DNA of 64,000 nt, taken from assembly GCA_027533105.1 (NCBI GenBank), contig JAPZTW010000001.1, forward strand, positions 124,001 through 188,000, read 5' to 3'. The position numbers were made by a program, and so were the translations under genes. Source of the DNA: Sphingomonadaceae bacterium. GTDB taxonomy: Bacteria > Pseudomonadota > Alphaproteobacteria > Sphingomonadales > Sphingomonadaceae. Below the pieces are notes generated by a model. The model saw only the letters and a program-made list of their open reading frames with translations. It had not been told where the DNA came from and searched no databases. This document shows, one piece after another, positions 1 through 7,969 of this stretch; the stretch's first letter is position 1, and every line of letters begins with the position of its first letter.

Positions 1-162
1 GCTGACGCTTCGGCGATCAATCTGCGGCTCGGTATTGCCCTGGTGAAGCAGGGCAAGATGCCGGAAGCCGAGGCCGCGCTGGCCAAGGTCGAAGGCCCGC
101 GCAAGCCGATTGCCCAGCTCTGGACGCTGATTGCCAAGGGCAAGGTCGTGCCGACCAGCTAA
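1..162 (+). CDS. TPR-type protein, C-terminal fragment
   Basis: Only the last 53 codons are in the window; frame 1 is open from base 1 to a TAA at 160-162. The segment RLGIALVKQGKMPEAEAALA has the spacing and the Gly/Ala/Leu pattern of one tetratricopeptide helix pair, so this is probably the end of a TPR scaffold protein. The final residues KVVPTS are not diagnostic. It is followed by a clear intrinsic terminator, so it is the last gene of its transcript. Family assignment rests on one repeat only; the true product could differ. Confidence 0.6.
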   Translation, partial: ADASAINLRLGIALVKQGKMPEAEAALAKVEGPRKPIAQLWTLIAKGKVVPTS

Positions 163-187
163 GGCGGTACCGACTGGATCATGATCG

Positions 188-219
188 AAAGGGCGGCGGG
201 CAACTGCCGCCCTTTTTTT
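188..219 (+). terminator. Rho-independent terminator after the TPR gene
   Basis: A perfect 7-bp GC stem (GGGCGGC at 191-197 with GCCGCCC at 206-212), an 8-base loop and a run of seven T (213-219), with AAA ahead of the stem that can extend it. It lies 25 bases after the TAA of the upstream gene and just before the stop codon of the convergent carbonic anhydrase gene. The T run supports termination on the plus strand; the minus-strand side has only three A to offer. Confidence 0.85.
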
Positions 220-227
220 CGGCCAGC

Positions 228-869
228 TCAATCGATGGCGGCAAACTCGCCGGTATGTTCGTCCAGAACGTGAAGCAGGCCATCACTGATCGCAAAAAAG
301 GCACCGCGCAGCTTCAGACTGCCCTCTCGTTCCTTCTCCAGCACATGCGGAAAGGTGCGAAGGTTGGCGAGGCTGACCTTTACCCCGGCCATTTCCATCG
401 CGCGTTCAGCCGCTGGCCCTTCGGTGCCGTGGCGGAGCGCGACGGTGTGCCGCGCGGCATCAAGCAGGCCGATCCAGTCGGCCACGAAACCGCCTTCACC
501 GCGCGGCTTGCCTTCCAGCTCGCGGGTCAGGGCTGCCTTGCATCCACCGCACATGCCGTGGCCCATGACCACGATCTGGCGAACCTCCAGCTTCTGGACC
601 GCAAACTCCACAGCGGCGGAAACACCATGCAGACCTGGCGTCGTTTCGAATGGCGGCACCAGTGCCGCGACGTTGCGGACCACGAAGATCTCGCCCGGAT
701 CGACATCGAAGACCTGCGATGGATCAACCCGGCTGTCGGAACAGGCAATCACCATCAGCTTGGGTGACTGGCCCTCATGCGCCAGCAGATCGTAACGCTC
801 CTTCCGGCTCGGGTAGACGCCGGAACGAAAGCGGCGATAGCCTTCGAGCAGTTGGGCAAATTCAGGCAT
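228..869 (-). CDS. Beta-class carbonic anhydrase
   Basis: A 213-residue enzyme interconverting CO2 and bicarbonate in the cytoplasm. The beta-class zinc site is complete: Cys43 and Asp45-Arg47 in CSDSRVDP, and His104 with Cys107 in GHGMCGGC. Length is normal for the family. The open frame continues upstream, but the ATG at 869 fits best: it overlaps the TGA of the PII-like gene by one base (TGATG), which implies translational coupling. It is the third gene of a minus-strand operon with an SbtA-type permease and a PII-like protein, so its likely job is to interconvert imported or respired inorganic carbon for carboxylases. Family certain; physiological role inferred from context. Confidence 0.93.
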   Translation of the reverse strand: MPEFAQLLEGYRRFRSGVYPSRKERYDLLAHEGQSPKLMVIACSDSRVDPSQVFDVDPGEIFVVRNVAALVPPFETTPGLHGVSAAVEFAVQKLEVRQIVVMGHGMCGGCKAALTRELEGKPRGEGGFVADWIGLLDAARHTVALRHGTEGPAAERAMEMAGVKVSLANLRTFPHVLEKEREGSLKLRGAFFAISDGLLHVLDEHTGEFAAID

Positions 870-1177
870 CAGAACCGCTCGCCGCGGATTACCTCCACGT
901 CCCACATGGTCAGCAGCAAGCCATGGCTGTTGAGCATCGGGGCCAGGACTTCGACCAGCGCTTCGGCCTTCTCGATGGAGGAAATCGTCAGGACGAGCGA
1001 CTTGTCCGTGCCCATCACCCGCTCCTCCCGCCAGCGCCCGTCGCGGCCGCTGCCGGAAGTGACCGGCAGCACACTCCACCCGGTAATCCCGGCCTTGTCG
1101 ATCGCATCGGTCACCCGGCGCACAAGCGCGCTATCAACCAGGATTTCGATGCGCTTGCGGATCACGGTTTCGATCAT
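869..1177 (-). CDS. PII-like signalling protein (SbtB-like)
   Basis: A 102-residue ferredoxin-fold protein of the PII superfamily. The beta-alpha-beta start (residues about 7-40), the SGSGRDGRW segment after strand 2, and the closing strand WDVEVIRGERF resemble PII-like proteins paired with bicarbonate permeases. The canonical GlnB T-loop with its uridylylated Tyr is not evident, so this is not glnB or glnK. It sits 6 bp after the SbtA-type permease gene and overlaps the carbonic anhydrase start, which makes binding to and gating of the permease the best guess. The bound nucleotide cannot be told from the sequence. Confidence 0.8.
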   Translation of the reverse strand: MIETVIRKRIEILVDSALVRRVTDAIDKAGITGWSVLPVTSGSGRDGRWREERVMGTDKSLVLTISSIEKAEALVEVLAPMLNSHGLLLTMWDVEVIRGERF

Positions 1178-1183
1178 GGCAGG

Positions 1184-2149
1184 TCAACCGGCTAGCAGGC
1201 GGGACAGCGCGGCAAACAGGCTGATCCCGACCAGGATATTGAAGGGGAAGGTGATCGACAGCGACATCGTCAGATAGATGCCCGGATCGGCCTGGGGCAG
1301 TGCCAGGCGCATGGCGGCTGGAACGGCAATGTAGCTGGCGCTGGCACAGAGTACGCCCAGCGCGGCCGCAGTCGCAACGTCCAGTCCGACCGCATGGCCG
1401 ACCAGCACGCCGAGCGTGCCATTGAAAAGCGGGAAAGCGATAGCCAGCACAACCAGCCGCAGGTTCAGCGCGCGGGCATCGATCAGGCGCCGCGCCGCGA
1501 TAAGCCCCATGTCGAGCAGGAACAGGCAGAGCACGCCCTTGAACCCGCTGTCGAACAGCGGCTGAACTTCGGCAAAGCCTTTTGGCCCGGCAATCAGTCC
1601 GATCGCAAAGCTCCCCAGCAGCAGCACGACGGAAGCGTTCAGGAACACTTCGCGCAGCAGTTCACCACGCGAATGGCCATCGCCGCCATGACCGCGCCGG
1701 GCCAGCATCAGGCCCGACAGGATCGCCGGGGTTTCCATGACCGCCAGCACCGCGACCATGAAACCGGCCACGACCAGACCGCCCGCGCCCAGAATTTCGT
1801 TCGCGGTGACGAAAGTCACGACACTGACCGAGCCATAGTGCGCGGCAACTGCCCCGGCATTGACCTGATCCAGTCGGCCAAAGCTGCGCAATACGGCATA
1901 GGCCAGAACGGGAATGGCAAAACTGAGCGCCAATCCCGCCAGCAGTGCTGCCGCGACTTCGGCATTCACACCGGACTTGGCCACTGCCACCCCACCTTTC
2001 AGGCCGATTGCAGCCATCAGGTAAAGCGACATGCCCTTCGCCATGGCTTCCGGGATCGCGAGGTCCGAGCGCAAGGCCGATGCCAGCAGACCAAGCAGGA
2101 AGAAGAGGATCACCGGCGAGGCGAACGGGGCGAACAGGCTTGCATCCAT
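1184..2149 (-). CDS. sbtA: SbtA-type sodium/bicarbonate symporter family permease
   Basis: A 321-residue membrane protein with about ten hydrophobic helices and a short charged central linker ([13 protein letters not shown]). Features matching the SbtA/DUF897 family are the N-terminal segment [20 protein letters not shown], the motif GLKGGVAVA, and [10 protein letters not shown] in the mid-membrane part. In cyanobacteria SbtA takes up bicarbonate with Na+. The start at 2149 was chosen because the protein then begins just before the first membrane helix; upstream residues look non-coding. No good ribosome binding site is visible, and a perfect palindrome lies 6 bases upstream. First gene of the operon with the PII-like protein and carbonic anhydrase. 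Substrate is inferred from family and neighbours. Confidence 0.85.
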   Translation of the reverse strand: MDASLFAPFASPVILFFLLGLLASALRSDLAIPEAMAKGMSLYLMAAIGLKGGVAVAKSGVNAEVAAALLAGLALSFAIPVLAYAVLRSFGRLDQVNAGAVAAHYGSVSVVTFVTANEILGAGGLVVAGFMVAVLAVMETPAILSGLMLARRGHGGDGHSRGELLREVFLNASVVLLLGSFAIGLIAGPKGFAEVQPLFDSGFKGVLCLFLLDMGLIAARRLIDARALNLRLVVLAIAFPLFNGTLGVLVGHAVGLDVATAAALGVLCASASYIAVPAAMRLALPQADPGIYLTMSLSITFPFNILVGISLFAALSRLLAG

Positions 2150-2155
2150 GCGAAG

Positions 2156-2167
2156 GGCGCTAGCGCC
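2156..2167. promoter_or_regulatory. 12-bp perfect palindrome upstream of sbtA
   Basis: GGCGCTAGCGCC is self-complementary and lies 6 bases before the sbtA ATG, in the 55-bp divergent spacer to lipA, where a Shine-Dalgarno sequence would be expected. It could be an operator or a small hairpin over the ribosome binding site. A chance GC palindrome is also possible. Confidence 0.3.
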
Positions 2168-2204
2168 ATTGGCAAGCGGTGACAAGCGCACTAGATGGGC
2201 GCCC

Positions 2205-3152
2205 ATGAACGATCTTGCCAGCGCTCCACAGCCCGAAATCCAAAAGCCGGAACGGCAACGCAAGCCGGACTGGATCCGGGTCAAGGCGCCCACCAGCAAG
2301 GGCTATGGCGAAACGCGCAAGCTGATGCGCGACCTGAACCTCAACACGGTGTGCGAGGAAGCGGCTTGCCCGAACATCGGGGAGTGCTGGACCAAGAAGC
2401 ACGCCACGGTGATGATCCTGGGCGATGTCTGCACCCGGGCCTGCGCCTTCTGCAACGTGAAGACGGGCATGCCGCGCGCGGTCGACCCGCTGGAGCCGGA
2501 ACACGTCGCCACGGCTGCCGCCAAGATGGGGCTGGAGCATATCGTGATCACCTCGGTCGATCGCGATGACCTGCCCGATGGCGGGGCGGGGCAGTTCGTC
2601 AAGGTCATCGAGGCGCTGCGCCGGACCACGCCGCAGACCACCATCGAGATCCTGACGCCCGATTTCCGTGGCAAGATGCACCAGGCGGTGGAAGCGATCG
2701 TTGCCGCCGGGCCCGATGTCTACAACCACAACCTCGAAACGGTGCCCCGGCTCTATCCGACGATCCGCCCCGGCGCGCGCTATTACGCCTCGCTGCGGCT
2801 GCTGGAAGAAGTGAAGCGCCACAATCCGATGATCTTCACCAAGTCCGGCATCATGCTGGGGCTGGGCGAGGAGCGGCTGGAAGTCCACCAGGTGATGGAC
2901 GACATGCGCTCGGCCGGGATCGATTTCCTGACCATGGGGCAGTACCTGCAACCTACCCCCAAGCACGCCAAGGTGATCGATTTTGTCACCCCGCAGGCTT
3001 TCGATGCCTATGGTGCAATCGCCCGGGCCAAGGGCTTTCTGCAGGTTGCCTCAAGTCCGCTGACCCGTTCCAGCTATCACGCCGGCGACGATTTCAAGGC
3101 GATGCGCGCCGCCCGCGAAGCCCAGCTGGCCAAGGCGGCCGCGCGCGGCTGA
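2205..3152 (+). CDS. lipA: Lipoyl synthase (radical SAM)
   Basis: A 315-residue enzyme inserting two sulfurs into octanoyl groups on lipoyl domains such as those of the PDH E2 encoded near 27 kb. Both iron-sulfur sites are intact: the auxiliary cluster Cys50, Cys55, Cys61 ([12 protein letters not shown]) and the radical-SAM cluster Cys76, Cys80, Cys83 (CTRACAFC). The conserved C-terminal serine motif [10 protein letters not shown] is present. The ATG at 2205 gives the usual length; the open frame extends upstream antisense to sbtA but looks non-coding. Its TGA overlaps the start of the next gene by one base (TGATG). Confidence 0.97.
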   Translation: MNDLASAPQPEIQKPERQRKPDWIRVKAPTSKGYGETRKLMRDLNLNTVCEEAACPNIGECWTKKHATVMILGDVCTRACAFCNVKTGMPRAVDPLEPEHVATAAAKMGLEHIVITSVDRDDLPDGGAGQFVKVIEALRRTTPQTTIEILTPDFRGKMHQAVEAIVAAGPDVYNHNLETVPRLYPTIRPGARYYASLRLLEEVKRHNPMIFTKSGIMLGLGEERLEVHQVMDDMRSAGIDFLTMGQYLQPTPKHAKVIDFVTPQAFDAYGAIARAKGFLQVASSPLTRSSYHAGDDFKAMRAAREAQLAKAAARG

Positions 3153-3613
3153 TGCCGGGCATTCGCGAAATCCGCCGGCTGCCGTGGAGCGCCGAGCAGA
3201 TGTATGACCTGGTGGCCGATGTCGGCCGCTATGGGGAATTCCTGCCCTGGGTGGTGGCGACCCGCGTCCGTTCCGACAGCGAGGAAGAAATGGTGGCCGA
3301 CATGCTGGTCGGCTTCAATGCCCTGCGCGAAAAGTTTACCTCGCGCGTGCTCAAGCAGCGACCGGGCCGGATCGAGGTGGTCTACCTCGACGGTCCCATG
3401 CGCGATCTCGACAATGTGTGGGAATTCCGCAGTATCGAGGAAGGCGGGTGCGAGATCGATTTCGCGGTCAGCTTCACCTTCCGCAATGCCATGTTCGAAA
3501 AGCTGGCCGGGCAATACTTCGACCGGGCGTTCCGCAAGATGGTCGGCGCCTTCGAGGCCCGCGCCGAAGTGCTTTACGGCAGCAGCAGTTCCAGCGCGAC
3601 CAGCGCGGCCTGA
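3152..3613 (+). CDS. RatA/Coq10-type START-domain protein
   Basis: A 153-residue single START-like domain. Family features include the opening [19 protein letters not shown], the pair YGEFLPWVV, and the end [18 protein letters not shown]. Homologues bind ubiquinone (Coq10) or are described as RatA. It follows lipA with a TGATG overlap, an arrangement common in Alphaproteobacteria, so a role in respiratory quinone handling is more likely than a toxin role. No antitoxin gene is adjacent. Its last 40 bases overlap the 3' end of the convergent pncC/cinA gene. Confidence 0.88.
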   Translation: MPGIREIRRLPWSAEQMYDLVADVGRYGEFLPWVVATRVRSDSEEEMVADMLVGFNALREKFTSRVLKQRPGRIEVVYLDGPMRDLDNVWEFRSIEEGGCEIDFAVSFTFRNAMFEKLAGQYFDRAFRKMVGAFEARAEVLYGSSSSSATSAA

Positions 3614-4074
3614 TGGCGCACCGTAGAGCGGCTTGAACCATCCAGCCGGCGCTCCTCGGCCAGCGCCTCTTCCTCATCCTGGCCGCGAATGGCGCGAGCA
3701 AAGACCACGGTCCCGACCGGCTTCTGGGCCGACCCGCCACCTGGCCCGGCGATGCCGCTGATCGCCACGGCGACATCTGCCCCACTGCGCTTGAGTGCGC
3801 CCTGGGCCATGGCCCAGGCACAGGCGATGGAGACCGCACCAAAGGTGTCGATGATGTCCGGATTGACGCCCAGCAGTTCCTGCTTGGCTTCGTTCGAGTA
3901 GGTCACGAAGCCCCGGTCTAGGACAGCCGATGACCCCGCAATCTCGGTGATCGCAGCGGCGACGAGCCCGCCCGTGCAGCTTTCGGCAAGCGCAACCGTA
4001 CGCCCGGCCGCCATGTTTTCCGCCACGACCCGGGCGGCGAGGGCGACGATGTCGTCGGGCAACAGGCTATCCAC
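3574..4074 (-). CDS. pncC: CinA C-terminal family / nicotinamide-nucleotide amidohydrolase PncC
   Basis: A 166-residue protein made only of the CinA C-terminal domain, which deamidates NMN to NaMN in NAD salvage. The active-site segment [10 protein letters not shown] (Ser32) and the glycine-rich GIAGPGGG loop are intact, as is KPVGTVVFA. The N-terminal molybdopterin-like half of long CinA is absent, as in PncC. Its final 40 bases run into the convergent ratA gene. It lies 12 bp after a small secreted-protein gene and may share its transcript. Confidence 0.92.
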   Translation of the reverse strand: MDSLLPDDIVALAARVVAENMAAGRTVALAESCTGGLVAAAITEIAGSSAVLDRGFVTYSNEAKQELLGVNPDIIDTFGAVSIACAWAMAQGALKRSGADVAVAISGIAGPGGGSAQKPVGTVVFARAIRGQDEEEALAEERRLDGSSRSTVRHQAALVALELLLP

Positions 4075-4086
4075 GAATCTTGCTCC

Positions 4087-4620
4087 TCAGGCCTTGCATA
4101 GCGCCAGCTTGCCCACCCGCGCCTGGCCGCTGCGCGCACCAAGTCCATCGGCAAGGCCGATCACTTCGGCGGTGCTCGACGGGGGTAAGGGGGATAGCAG
4201 CATGACCAGGCGATCCACCGCGCTGCACCGGTCGGTCGGCATCTGCTGGGCTACCATGGTGCTGACCGCGCTTTCGACGAAGGGTTTCAGGCTTTCATCC
4301 GGCATGGCCTTGAACAGGCTGGCTGCTTGCGGATCAAGCCCGCCGCCCACTTTCAGGAAGGCCGCCTTGGCCTCGGGCCAGGCGCGATCCCGCCCGGCGG
4401 CATAGCGCTGGGCCAGGTTTTCGGACTGGCTGCGCAGAAAAGCGTCCTGCGGCAAGACCGGCTGGCAGCGCTGCGCCACGCCCCGGATCAGGCCGGGAAG
4501 CGCGAAGGTTGAAACGGCCGTGAATTCCTGCGCGGTGAGGCAGGGCGGCGTTTGCTGGGCTGCGGCCAGGCCTGGGCTCAAGGCCGCGAGCATCGCGAGG
4601 GTCAGGGTAAGCTTGCGCAT
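4087..4620 (-). CDS. Secreted protein of unknown function with four cysteines
   Basis: A 177-residue protein with a classical signal peptide: MRK, a hydrophobic core, and a probable cut after AAA at residue 21. The mature part is mostly helical by composition and has four cysteines (27, 53, one near 132, and 175), enough for two disulfides in the periplasm. I do not recognise a named family. It lies between ispDF (12 bp upstream) and pncC (12 bp downstream), so it is probably co-transcribed with both. Confidence 0.75.
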   Translation of the reverse strand: MRKLTLTLAMLAALSPGLAAAQQTPPCLTAQEFTAVSTFALPGLIRGVAQRCQPVLPQDAFLRSQSENLAQRYAAGRDRAWPEAKAAFLKVGGGLDPQAASLFKAMPDESLKPFVESAVSTMVAQQMPTDRCSAVDRLVMLLSPLPPSSTAEVIGLADGLGARSGQARVGKLALCKA

Positions 4621-4632
4621 CAGCGGGATCCT

Positions 4633-5784
4633 TCAGTCGCGCAGCAGCGTGGCGACGGCCTGGACGGCAATGCCTTCGCCGCGCCCGGTGAAGCCAAGCC
4701 GCTCGGTGGTGGTGGCCTTGACGCTCACCGCCTCCAGCCCCGTACCCATGATCTCAGCCAGGCGCGCCCGGATCGCGGCGCGATGGGGGCCGATCTTCGG
4801 CGCTTCGCAGATGATCGTCAGATCGACATTGCCAATGCGATAGCCCGCGCCGGTCGCCAGCTGGATCGCATGGGCCAGGAACCGGTCGGACGAAGCGCCC
4901 TTCCACTGCGGATCGCTGGGCGGGAAGTGGCTGCCGATATCGCCATCGCCGATCGCCCCCAGGATCGCATCGACCAGGGCATGGATCGCCACGTCGGCAT
5001 CGCTGTGCCCGGAAAGACCATGGGTATGGTCGATGTTTACCCCGCCGAGCCAGAGCTCCTCGCCGACAGCAAGGCGGTGGACGTCGTAGCCGGTGCCGAT
5101 GCGAACCGGCGGCAGGTCAGCGGCAAAGTCGCTGGCGTAGGTCAGCTTGTGCAAGCGCTCGTCTCCTTCGACCAGTGCTACGGCCAATCCGGCAGCGCGC
5201 GCGACCTGGGCATCATCACCGGCATCCGCGGTACCCTGCCAGCCACGATGGGCCGCAAGGATAGCGGCAAAGCGAAAGGCCTGCGGGGTCTGCACCCGGC
5301 GCAAGGCTTCGCGCCGGGCGGGGTTGCCCATCAGGTCACCATCGGCTTCGGTCAGGCTGTCTACCACGGGCAGCACCGGGATGGCTCCCGGCTTAACCGC
5401 CAGCGCCGCAACGAGGCGATCGATCACCGCTCGCGGCAGAATCGGGCGCGCGGCATCGTGGATCAGGACAATGTCCGGCGCTTCGCCAGCAAGCGCCTCA
5501 AGCCCGCGCCGCACCGAATCCTGCCGGGTCGCGCCGCCGGTCACAAGCCGGACAGCCGGAATGCCGGCCAGGCATTCAGAGGCGATCGCCTCTGCACCGT
5601 CGGGGATCATCACCACAATTGGCGCAATGCCGGCCGCCGCAAGCGCCTCAGCCGAATGGCGCACCACCGGCTTGCCCCGCCAGCGGGCAAACTGCTTGGG
5701 CAGCGGTTGCCCGGCGCGCAGCCCCTGGCCGGCCGCAACGATCACGGCGGCGACGGAGGGCAGGGGAGGCGCGGAACTGGTCAT
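4633..5784 (-). CDS. ispDF: Bifunctional IspD/IspF (MEP isoprenoid pathway)
   Basis: A 383-residue fusion. Residues 1 to about 220 are the IspD cytidylyltransferase: VAAVIVAAGQGLRAG, HDAARP, RVQTPQAF. Residues about 225-383 are the IspF MEcPP synthase: GTGYDVHRL and HSDADV metal ligands, ICEAPKIGPHR, and the KATTTERLGFTGRGEG end. Together they perform steps 3 and 5 of the MEP pathway; the fusion is typical of Alphaproteobacteria. The ATG at 5784 was preferred to one 13 codons upstream because the conserved domain begins soon after it. Divergent from dusB across 83 bp. Confidence 0.96.
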   Translation of the reverse strand: MTSSAPPLPSVAAVIVAAGQGLRAGQPLPKQFARWRGKPVVRHSAEALAAAGIAPIVVMIPDGAEAIASECLAGIPAVRLVTGGATRQDSVRRGLEALAGEAPDIVLIHDAARPILPRAVIDRLVAALAVKPGAIPVLPVVDSLTEADGDLMGNPARREALRRVQTPQAFRFAAILAAHRGWQGTADAGDDAQVARAAGLAVALVEGDERLHKLTYASDFAADLPPVRIGTGYDVHRLAVGEELWLGGVNIDHTHGLSGHSDADVAIHALVDAILGAIGDGDIGSHFPPSDPQWKGASSDRFLAHAIQLATGAGYRIGNVDLTIICEAPKIGPHRAAIRARLAEIMGTGLEAVSVKATTTERLGFTGRGEGIAVQAVATLLRD

Positions 5785-5867
5785 GGCTGCTGCGCCGGTA
5801 AAGACTTGCCGTGTTTCCGGCAATTCCCTATGTGCTGCCCAAATTTTAGGCAGAACCCCTGATCGCC

Positions 5868-6884
5868 ATGTCCTCGCTTCCTCCGCCCCCGCCCGTCACG
5901 CCGGTCGATGTCGGCCCGATCCGCATCGAATGCCCGGTAATCCTGGCCCCGATGACTGGTGTCACCGACCTGCCGTTCCGCAAGCTGGTGCGCCGCTATG
6001 GCTCGGGCCTCAACGTCACCGAAATGATCGCCAGCCCCGCCGCGATCCGCGAAACGCGGGTCTCGGTGCAGAAGGCGATGTGGGACCAGATCGAGGAGCC
6101 GGTTTCGATGCAGCTGGTCGGCTGCGATCCGGCGCAGATGGGCGAGGCTGCCAAGCTGGTCGAGGATCGCGGCGCGGCAGTGATCGACATCAATATGGGC
6201 TGTCCGGTGCGCAAGGTGGTCAATGGCTATGCCGGGTCCGCCCTGATGCGCGAAGTGCCGCTTGCCACCAAACTGATCGAGGCAACGGTCAAGGCGGTGA
6301 AGGTACCAGTCACGGTCAAGATGCGGATGGGCTGGTGCCACGACAGCCTCAACGCTCCCGAACTGGCCCGCATTGCCGAGGATATCGGTGCGAAGATGGT
6401 CACCGTCCACGGCCGTACCCGCAATCAGATGTACAAGGGCGAAGCGGACTGGGCCTTTGTTCGCCAGGTCAAGGAAGCCGTTTCGATCCCGGTGATCGTC
6501 AATGGCGACATCTGCGGAATCGAGGATGCGGCAAAAGCTCTGGAACTGTCTGGCGCGGATGGCGTCATGATCGGGCGCGGGGCCTATGGCAAGCCATGGC
6601 TGCTGGGCCAGGTGATGCACTGGTGGCAGCACGGAATTGCCGTTCCCGACCCTTCGATCGACGAGCAATTGTCGGTAATTTTAGAGCATTACGAGGATAT
6701 GCTCAGCCATTATGGCAAGGACACCGGGGTCAAGATGGCCCGCAAGCACCTGGGTTGGTACACCAAGGGGCTGCATGGCTCGGCCGAGTTTCGTAATCGG
6801 ATCAACTTCGTGGACGATGCCGACGAGGTCATGCGTGGCTTGCGCGAATTCTACGCCCCGTTCCTGTCGCGGCTGGCGGCCTGA
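5868..6884 (+). CDS. dusB: tRNA-dihydrouridine synthase DusB (NifR3 type)
   Basis: A 338-residue flavoenzyme reducing uridines in the tRNA D-loop. A TIM-barrel FMN site is visible: [12 protein letters not shown] at the start, the catalytic Cys in [26 protein letters not shown], and GRGAYGKPW near the phosphate site. It is the first gene of the dusB-ntrB-ntrC transcript, with five bases between its TGA and the ntrB GTG. This is the nifR3-ntrBC arrangement known from other Alphaproteobacteria. Confidence 0.96.
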   Translation: MSSLPPPPPVTPVDVGPIRIECPVILAPMTGVTDLPFRKLVRRYGSGLNVTEMIASPAAIRETRVSVQKAMWDQIEEPVSMQLVGCDPAQMGEAAKLVEDRGAAVIDINMGCPVRKVVNGYAGSALMREVPLATKLIEATVKAVKVPVTVKMRMGWCHDSLNAPELARIAEDIGAKMVTVHGRTRNQMYKGEADWAFVRQVKEAVSIPVIVNGDICGIEDAAKALELSGADGVMIGRGAYGKPWLLGQVMHWWQHGIAVPDPSIDEQLSVILEHYEDMLSHYGKDTGVKMARKHLGWYTKGLHGSAEFRNRINFVDDADEVMRGLREFYAPFLSRLAA

Positions 6885-6889
6885 CGTCA

Positions 6890-7969
6890 GTGGCTGATCC
6901 GGCGCGACAGCTTGCCAGCCTGCCGCTGGCCCTGCTGCTGCTGGCCCCGGGGCAGCGGATTGCCAGCGCCAATCCCGCGGCCGAACAACTGTTGGGGCAG
7001 AGCAGCCGCCGTTTGATCGACCGCCCGATCAGCGAAGTCATCCGCTTTGAAGAGCCGCGCCTTGGCGAACGGATGATCGACAGCGATGCCCAGATTTCGG
7101 CGCGCGCCACCCCGGTAATGGTGACGGGGCAAGGGCTGCGCCGTCTTGACGTCACGGTCGCGCCGCTGGTCGATCAGCCGGGCTGGCAGGTCATGACGCT
7201 GCATGACGCGATGAGCGCAGAGGCCCTGCGCGGCGACGATAACGATGACAGTGTCCCGCGCGCACCCGAGATCCTGGCGCACGAGATCAAGAACCCCCTG
7301 GCCGGGATCAAGGGCGCTGCCCAGTTGCTGGCCCGCAAGCTGTCAGGCAGCGAACGCGCCCTGACGGGATTGATTGCCGACGAGGTCGATCGCATCGCCA
7401 GCCTGATCGATCAGATGCAATCGCTGTCGAGCCGGACCCCGCCAAAGCTTGAGGCCTGCAATCTGCACGAAGCGATCCGGCGGGCGCGCGCGGTCATGGA
7501 AGCTGGGGGCAAGGCACCGCCGATCGTGGAGGAGTTCGACCCATCGCTCCCTCCGGTCCTGGCCAATGCCGACGCGCTGGTCCAGGTGCTCATCAACCTG
7601 CTGTCCAACGCCGCTGAAGCCTGTGCAGAGGTCGAATCCCCCCGGATTACCGTGCGGACCCGTTTCGCCAGTGGGCTCCAATTGCACCGGACAGTCGCTG
7701 GGCAACCCGTACGCCTGCCGATCGAGCTGCGGGTAAGCGATAATGGCCCCGGCGTGGAACGGACAGTTCGCGATCACCTGTTCGAGCCCTTCGTGACCAC
7801 CAAGAAGAGCGGGCAGGGCCTGGGCCTTGCCCTGGTCCGCCGAACGGTCCGCGACATGAGCGGGCGGATCACCCATGATCGCGAGGAAGCCGCCGGATTG
7901 ACTCATTTCCGCGTCCACCTGGCCATGGCAGACCAGGCCACACCCCGCCCCGGAGGAGCTGCATCATGA
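6890..7969 (+). CDS. ntrB: Nitrogen sensor histidine kinase NtrB
   Basis: A 359-residue soluble kinase, starting with GTG. An N-terminal PAS-like domain (about 1-110) is followed by the dimerisation helix with phospho-acceptor His131 in LAHEIKNPLAGIKGAAQLL. The ATP-binding domain has an N box (INLLSNAAEAC), a G1 box (SDNGPGV) and a G2 box (GQGLGLALV). In the known system it phosphorylates NtrC when nitrogen is scarce, under control of PII. Its TGA overlaps the ntrC ATG (ATGA). Confidence 0.95.
   Translation: MADPARQLASLPLALLLLAPGQRIASANPAAEQLLGQSSRRLIDRPISEVIRFEEPRLGERMIDSDAQISARATPVMVTGQGLRRLDVTVAPLVDQPGWQVMTLHDAMSAEALRGDDNDDSVPRAPEILAHEIKNPLAGIKGAAQLLARKLSGSERALTGLIADEVDRIASLIDQMQSLSSRTPPKLEACNLHEAIRRARAVMEAGGKAPPIVEEFDPSLPPVLANADALVQVLINLLSNAAEACAEVESPRITVRTRFASGLQLHRTVAGQPVRLPIELRVSDNGPGVERTVRDHLFEPFVTTKKSGQGLGLALVRRTVRDMSGRITHDREEAAGLTHFRVHLAMADQATPRPGGAAS

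Noticed and set aside
3152..3613. RatA toxin of a toxin-antitoxin pair
   Set aside because: No antitoxin gene is adjacent, and the lipA linkage fits a Coq10-like role.
4552..6796. Long antisense open frames (for example 436 and 549 codons) across ispDF and dusB
   Set aside because: They are mirror frames of well-recognised genes in GC-rich DNA; their Arg/Ala/Pro-rich translations match no family and they have no ribosome binding site.
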